A DNA stretch of 64,000 nucleotides, from the NCBI GenBank assembly GCA_033964015.1, contig CM066922.1, forward strand, positions 21,376,507-21,440,506. The letters run 5' to 3'. The stretch is from Scolanthus callimorphus. Taxonomy: Eukaryota; Cnidaria; Anthozoa; Actiniaria; Edwardsiidae. Shown piece after piece: positions 59,683-64,000 of the stretch. Under the pieces are notes generated by a model. The model was not told the origin of the DNA, made no database searches, and was given only the letters and a program-made list of their open reading frames with translations. The position numbers and the translations under genes are program-made. The first letter of the stretch is position 1; every line of letters starts with the position of its first letter.

Positions 59683-59930
59683 CAGGGGCGTAGCCAGCAC
59701 TTATGAGAGGGGGGGTTCCAAAATTCAAAAAATAAAAAACTCCACATAGATCTCGGGGCAAAACTAGCGTTTGAAGAAATTTGCTACATTTTATAGGAGC
59801 TTTTATTTGTTGCCTATTAAATATTTACAATTTTAGTAGTAAGTCGGCCCAGAACAGAGGCGAGGGGGGTTCCGCTGCGGGAGAGGGGGGGTTCCGGAAC
59901 CCCTGGAACCCCCCCCTGGCTACGCCCCTG
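59683..59930. mobile_element. 248 bp MITE in the protease, TSD TCTAG
   Basis: 15 bp perfect ends CAGGGGCGTAGCCAG and a five-base duplication TCTAG on both sides. The centre contains GGGGGGTTCC in both orientations. Family not assigned; the ends resemble hAT-like MITEs but the duplication is short for hAT. Confidence 0.8.
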
Positions 59931-60877
59931 TCTAGTCGTTCAAATTTCAGCTCTGGTCGCTTTGAAGCCACAAATTCGGCATGTTGTAGGCTAACCAATG
60001 ATACCGAACAGCAACTGTCCACCGGTAGTGGTAGCTTTTGCCCTGCAGACGAAATTGAAGTCCACAAAATGTTCCTATGTTGCAGGTCCAAGTCAGGAGA
60101 TATTACTGCAGGTAGTCCAAATAATGAACTGGAAGACTGTTGTTCAGTTGGATCGCTAGTCACTGGCGTTGACACGTGCGCCGTGATCTCAGGTGCCACT
60201 GAGTTGTCTTGTTGTTGTTGCGAAGCGCCGCCATTTTGATTTAGTTTACTTTCAACTTGTCCCAGTTTTGTTGTGAGAACGACCAGTTGTTGTCGGAGTG
60301 AGGCCAATTCATCATTTGTAGCGTGGGGTTTGCCTTTCTGTACATGGTTAAGGGCTTTACAGTTCCACTGATGACATTCTGAGCACTTGTGTAGTCGACC
60401 GAATTTACACTTGTTATTTTGCTCCTCGCAATGTGCTTTCGTAAACCGATTGTAATTCCGACAAATTTCTTCCTGTTTGCGTTCCTTGGGACAGTCTCGT
60501 TTCAAATGAGTGGTCTGACCGCAGTTATAACACTTTCTTGGACTCCGAGGTGTAGGAAGCGAAACAAAAGCGTTTGCCTCGAGTTTCCATTCCTCAAGCA
60601 AACTTGACTGACTTGCGAGACTTGGCTTGTCAGATCTCGGTGATAGGGCGATTTCTACACGTCGCGCTGCTTCGACGGCTTTATCCAATGAAGTAAATTC
60701 CTCCGCTTTAACGATTAGTTGTTGAGCAATCTCCGGTTTAATCTTGGAAATGAACTGTGATACAACAAATGTGGGACAGTCTTTGCCGATCTTTTCACCA
60801 AGGGAGTCGAGTTGATGGAGAAGTTTCCTGAAACGGAATGCAAAGGCTTCGACTGTCTCGCTTGTTTGTTGTGTCAT
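59931..60877 (-). pseudogene. LTR element: gag C-terminal half with zinc knuckle, protease start
   Basis: Capsid-like helices (AFAFRFRKLLHQLDSL), a CCHC knuckle CYNCGQTTHLKRDC (C-x2-C-x4-H-x4-C), a further Cys/His-rich stretch, a Gln-rich linker, and the protease active-site region LPVDSCCSVSLV, where the usual DSG/DTG reads DSC. The frame is then broken by the MITE. Confidence 0.8.
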
Positions 60878-60882
60878 GGCGC

Positions 60883-61293
60883 TCAGTTCACGAGCGAGGC
60901 GGCGGCATTGTCTTGTTTTGCTTCGCCAAATTCTTTATTCAAAGCATCGATGCATGCTTTGAATTTGTCTTGTGGTGTTTTCGCTGCATATCCTTCGGTG
61001 GTCTTGGTTCTAGTAAGTACCGATCTAGGCCATTCGCCCTCGCATTGTTGCTCAAGTAATGCTAGTTTTGTGTCTCCGTTAAGATGGCTGACTTGTTGCT
61101 CGAATTGTTCTATGAAGTCCGTGATGTCGTCCTTAACTGTTTTATCGCACTTGAACTTCGGCAGTTGAAGTGAAGGTAAACGTAAGCTTGGAGAATTTCC
61201 TGTGGCCATTCCTGCTTGTAAACCTTCTGCCAGGTTTCCCACTGTTTCCTGCATTTTGCTAAGATTCGTTGCCGATTGTTTGACTACACTGAC
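60883..61293 (-). pseudogene. LTR element: gag N-terminal part
   Basis: Reads VVKQSATNLSKMQETVGNLA and LRLPSLQLPKFKCD, then a helical region ending in a stop at 60883. The next gag segment starts six bases later in another frame, so a one-base change broke gag. The gag start codon lies at about 62517, on the far side of the foldback element, and the frame matches across it. Confidence 0.75.
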
Positions 61294-62468
61294 CACAGGC
61301 AGCCCAAGTATAATGGTCGTTTAAAAAAATATTCTGGCTTGGCGATATTTATAGTGTTTATGTGGCTTTGTGTAAGAGTAATCGAAAAACTCGCTAAATT
61401 GCTATAAAATCGTCACTGAGTTCTGGTAAATTATGGCAAATAAAAGTAGAAGACTTACATTAAGTTGTCCTGTTGTCCTTTCCTCGTCTAGAGGCGTTTA
61501 AGAGTGTTTCCGAGGGTTCCACCGGGCCCCTCTAACCAGAGGGAAGGCTCCAAACAACAACATCGAACGCCTCGCATCGCGACCGAATTTCTTCGATAAA
61601 TCGCCACTCGATCGGCGCCCTAATCACACCAGGAGAACCGTCTTGCATGTATCTTTCCTACAAAGCAGCGCTGTCTCGATTAAAACATCCGAACACGGTG
61701 AATTTCGGTATTTTTTCCGTTGAACTTCGACAAGCCAATTTCACCGACTTGCGAAGTCAGGGGCCCTTTGGCCCCAGGAAAACCGTTGCTCCAGTTACAG
61801 CGTTATCCTAGCCAGGCCTTCTGGCTTGATAGCCAGGCCTTCTTGCAAAAAGTCACTGTCACATGTAGGGGCAGGCTACATTTGCATGTCGTTCACGATC
61901 CCCATTGGCTATCAAGCCAGAAGGCCTGGCTATCAAGCCAGAAGGCCTGGCTAGGATAACGCTGTAACTTGAGCAACGGTTTTCCTGGGGCCAAAGGGCC
62001 CCTGACTTCGCAAGTCGGTGAAATTGGCTTGTCGAAGTTCAACGGAAAAATACCGAAATTCACCGTGTTCAGATGTTTTAATCGAGACAGCGCTGCTGTG
62101 TAGGAAAGATATATGCAAGACGGTTCTCCTGGTGTGATTAGGGCGCCGATCGAGTGGCGATTTATCGAAGAAATTCGGTCGCGATGCGAGGCGTTCGATA
62201 TTGTTGTTTGGAGCCTTCCCCTCTGGTTAGAGGGGCCCGGTGGAACCCTCGGAAACACTCTTAAACGCCTCTAGACGAGGAAAGGACAAAAGGACAACTT
62301 AATGTAAGTCTTCTACTTTTATTTGCCATAATTTACCAGAACTCAGTGGCGATTTTATAGCAATTTAGCGAGTTTTTCGATTACTCTTACACAAAGCCAC
62401 ATAAACACTATAAATATCGCCAAGCCAGAATATTTTTTTAAACGACCATTATACTTGGGCTGCCTGTG
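61294..62468. mobile_element. 1175 bp foldback element, 7 bp TSD CACTGAC
   Basis: Two arms of about 550 bp, almost exact reverse complements, start CACAGGCAGCCCAAGTATAA; the spacer is about 60-100 bp near 61880. CACTGAC is repeated at 61287-61293 and 62469-62475. AGCCAGGCCTTCTGGCTTGAT is repeated near the centre. Open frames inside read alike on both arms and are not genes. Confidence 0.85.
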
Positions 62469-62566
62469 CACTGACAAGTCCCGCGACAATTCCTTGAAGC
62501 TCCGCCACCGACGCCATTGCTGTGATTTCTCCACCGTTGGATCTTGACTGAGGGTTCTCCGCCACT

Positions 62567-62741
62567 TGTAGATGGTTCTCTACTACTTGTATGAAGGAAG
62601 GACTAGCTTTTAACTAAACGGTTTATTGTAAACTTGAGTTTTTCACAACATCACGACTCCTGAGACTCCAGTGAACTTATTTTGCTCTCTCGCACGCCTC
62701 TCGCACATGTTATGCACGTGATCAGTCACGTGCCCACTACA
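62567..62741 (-). repeat. 5' LTR
   Basis: Matches the 3' LTR throughout by eye, implying a fairly young insertion despite the later interruptions. Confidence 0.88.
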
Positions 62742-62876
62742 GAATTTCCAAAGAAAAATATAGTATTTGTATGGAAAAGATCAGGTAAATTGACCCCCCC
62801 CCCGACCCCTCCGGAATTTCCGATCCCTTCCGTTGGGGGGGGGGGGGGGGAGATGGATAATTTCTGGAACCACACA

Positions 62877-64000
62877 ATACAGAAAAAAACTGATAAACAA
62901 AATTTTCTTAATTTCAGAAATAGCTTTTAATTTAATTTTCTTATGCCTTAGATTAATACAGATCCTACCAGTAATATTATTCGATTTATCCCTCAGATTT
63001 TCTTGTTATATTATTCACAAATAATGTGCTTACAATTGCAATCACTTAGCAGTTTCTTTGGCTAGCTAGTTATAACATTGCTGGAATTATATTCTTTGGA
63101 TGAGTCTACAGAAAGAAAAGGAAAAACTCAAAACTTAGCACACATAAAAAACATCACTCAATCAATCAAGTTTATTTCTAAAATCCATTTCTTTCAAGTA
63201 CCCATGGGAATTGTCTTGTTCCTCTTAGGCCTAGCTTCCATATAATAGTCTTATCTGTCGTATCAGTCAACCGTGAAACAAAAGAATAATTCCAATTTCC
63301 ATTGTTTCACTGTCGACTTATATGACAGATAAGACTATATGGAAACCAGGCCTAAAGTCAGCAAATCTTCGTGAAATGGTTGTAAAAACATACTCCCTTT
63401 AATAATAATGAGATGAACAAATGCAGACCAAAGAAAGAACAAACCAGTTTGACTATAATACAACTATCAAATTTATTTCAGAATTGAAGGTGAACAGAAC
63501 TATAGGTTAACTTTAACAGAAAAAATACCTGAAGTCCTGCGTAAACTTTCTTGAAACTGCCAAACAACCAAGCAATTTGCCCCTGGCATTTGCAATAGTA
63601 GTACCATTTGTCATGATTGTAATTCCATTGTAGTAGTGACATGTTCCGCATGGTGTTTATCTCATACATACAGTCAAGTGCATGGAGTGCAAATGCAATA
63701 GACTGTTTAGTACAATTGTCACAACCATTGTATGGAGTTTCCACAGATCTCAAAATTATTTAAAGCCTTAGGATGTTTAGAGGTTGATCGTGTTGTTATC
63801 AGTGTTATATTAATTTGAAACAATCCAGTATTGAATTCTGTTTCAATGATTGTATCATGAATCAGCTATAAGGTTCGATAACTGTTGTCTGCTTGTCGCT
63901 GCTTGTATACCATCTATTGTAATCACAACCTTCCTGCATAATATGCTTGTCTTGCTTGGCATTCATTATGAAAAGTCATTCATTATGAAAGGTCAGTCCT
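62877..64000. other. right edge, non-coding
   Basis: Apart from a MITE at 63228-63352 nothing is recognised. A - strand frame at 63753-63478 with several Cys (CDNCTKQ, YYYCKCQGQ) could be an unidentified exon, but no splice sites or homologues support it. Confidence 0.45.
63228..63352. mobile_element. 125 bp MITE with GGCCTRG ends
   Basis: Left arm GGCCTAGCTTCCATATAATA and right arm the diverged complement of GGCCTGGTTTCCATATAGTC, each about 40 bp; TA flanks both sides. The ends resemble those of the larger element at 16285. Confidence 0.65.

Larger units (their letters stand above)
57630..62741 (-). mobile_element. defective LTR retrotransposon
   Basis: Two identical-looking 175 bp LTRs (57630-57804 and 62567-62741) start TGTAGATGG and end CCCACTACA; GAAT is duplicated outside. 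A purine tract (AAGAAGGGATGGAC) abuts the 3' LTR and TGGCGGAGAACCC lies two bases inside the 5' LTR as a possible primer site. It carries gag, a protease start, a spacer and an integrase C terminus, but no RT, RNase H or integrase core. A foldback element and a MITE interrupt it. Gypsy-like is a guess, since the diagnostic RT is absent. Confidence 0.85.
57554..62876. mobile_element. small MITE split by the LTR element
   Basis: The left part (57554-57629) starts TGTGTGGTTCCAAAAAATAT and the right part (62742-62876) ends with the diverged reverse complement ATAATTTCTGGAACCACACA. CCCCC and GGGGG tracts face each other. The LTR element entered its centre, duplicating GAAT. Confidence 0.65.

Noticed and set aside
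61720..62258. Frames reading LAPGKPLL and SQAFWLDSQAF in both orientations
   Set aside because: Both lie in the arms of the foldback element, so they are the two sides of one palindrome.
63478..63753. Cys-containing 91-codon - strand frame
   Set aside because: No recognisable family and no convincing splice sites; left as unassigned.

Overview
The window is animal nuclear DNA, most likely from a cnidarian of the coral or sea-anemone type. This is an inference from intron-split genes with GT/AG junctions, a SUEL-type lectin domain, CR1-like LINEs, a Penelope-like element (PLE) family and very many short inverted-repeat elements. There is no bacterial operon structure, and most short open frames are chance or repeat-derived. 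All repeat and splice calls were made by eye.

Two host genes converge. On the + strand (15183-17444) a three-exon gene encodes a small secreted or membrane protein with one galactose/rhamnose-binding lectin domain. On the - strand (55992 down to 19620) a seven-exon gene encodes an ecto-5'-nucleotidase of the CD73/NT5E family. Its exon junctions are phase-consistent, but its last two exons each carry a one-base frame lesion. Its fifth intron is about 27.4 kb and holds most of the unusual content of the window.

Inside that intron is a divergent array of tRNA-Ser genes (+ strand; anticodons AGA, TGA, CGA on one body) and tRNA-Glu(TTC) genes (- strand). It sits in repeat units of roughly 0.7-1.1 kb at 21.7-31.2 kb and 44.2-46.6 kb. 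The array is split by a 12.9 kb composite of two Penelope-like elements arranged head to head (31.3-44.2 kb). They share one perfect palindrome and carry four hammerhead-ribozyme-like motifs in their terminal repeats. The left PLE was hit twice by one 2.5 kb terminal-inverted-repeat element (X), and one X copy was then hit by a 955 bp element (Y). The right PLE has a 227 bp SINE-like insertion in its reverse transcriptase.

From 57.55 to 62.88 kb, upstream of the nucleotidase gene, is another nest. A small MITE contains a defective LTR retrotransposon (175 bp LTRs, 4 bp target duplication), which itself contains a second MITE and a 1175 bp foldback element. The left edge (1-1.7 kb) carries the 5' part of a CR1/L2-like LINE whose ORF1 has an SGNH esterase domain. 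The remaining DNA is non-coding and studded with MITEs whose target duplications are 3 bp (TTA/TAA, PIF/Harbinger-like) or 9 bp (Mutator-like).
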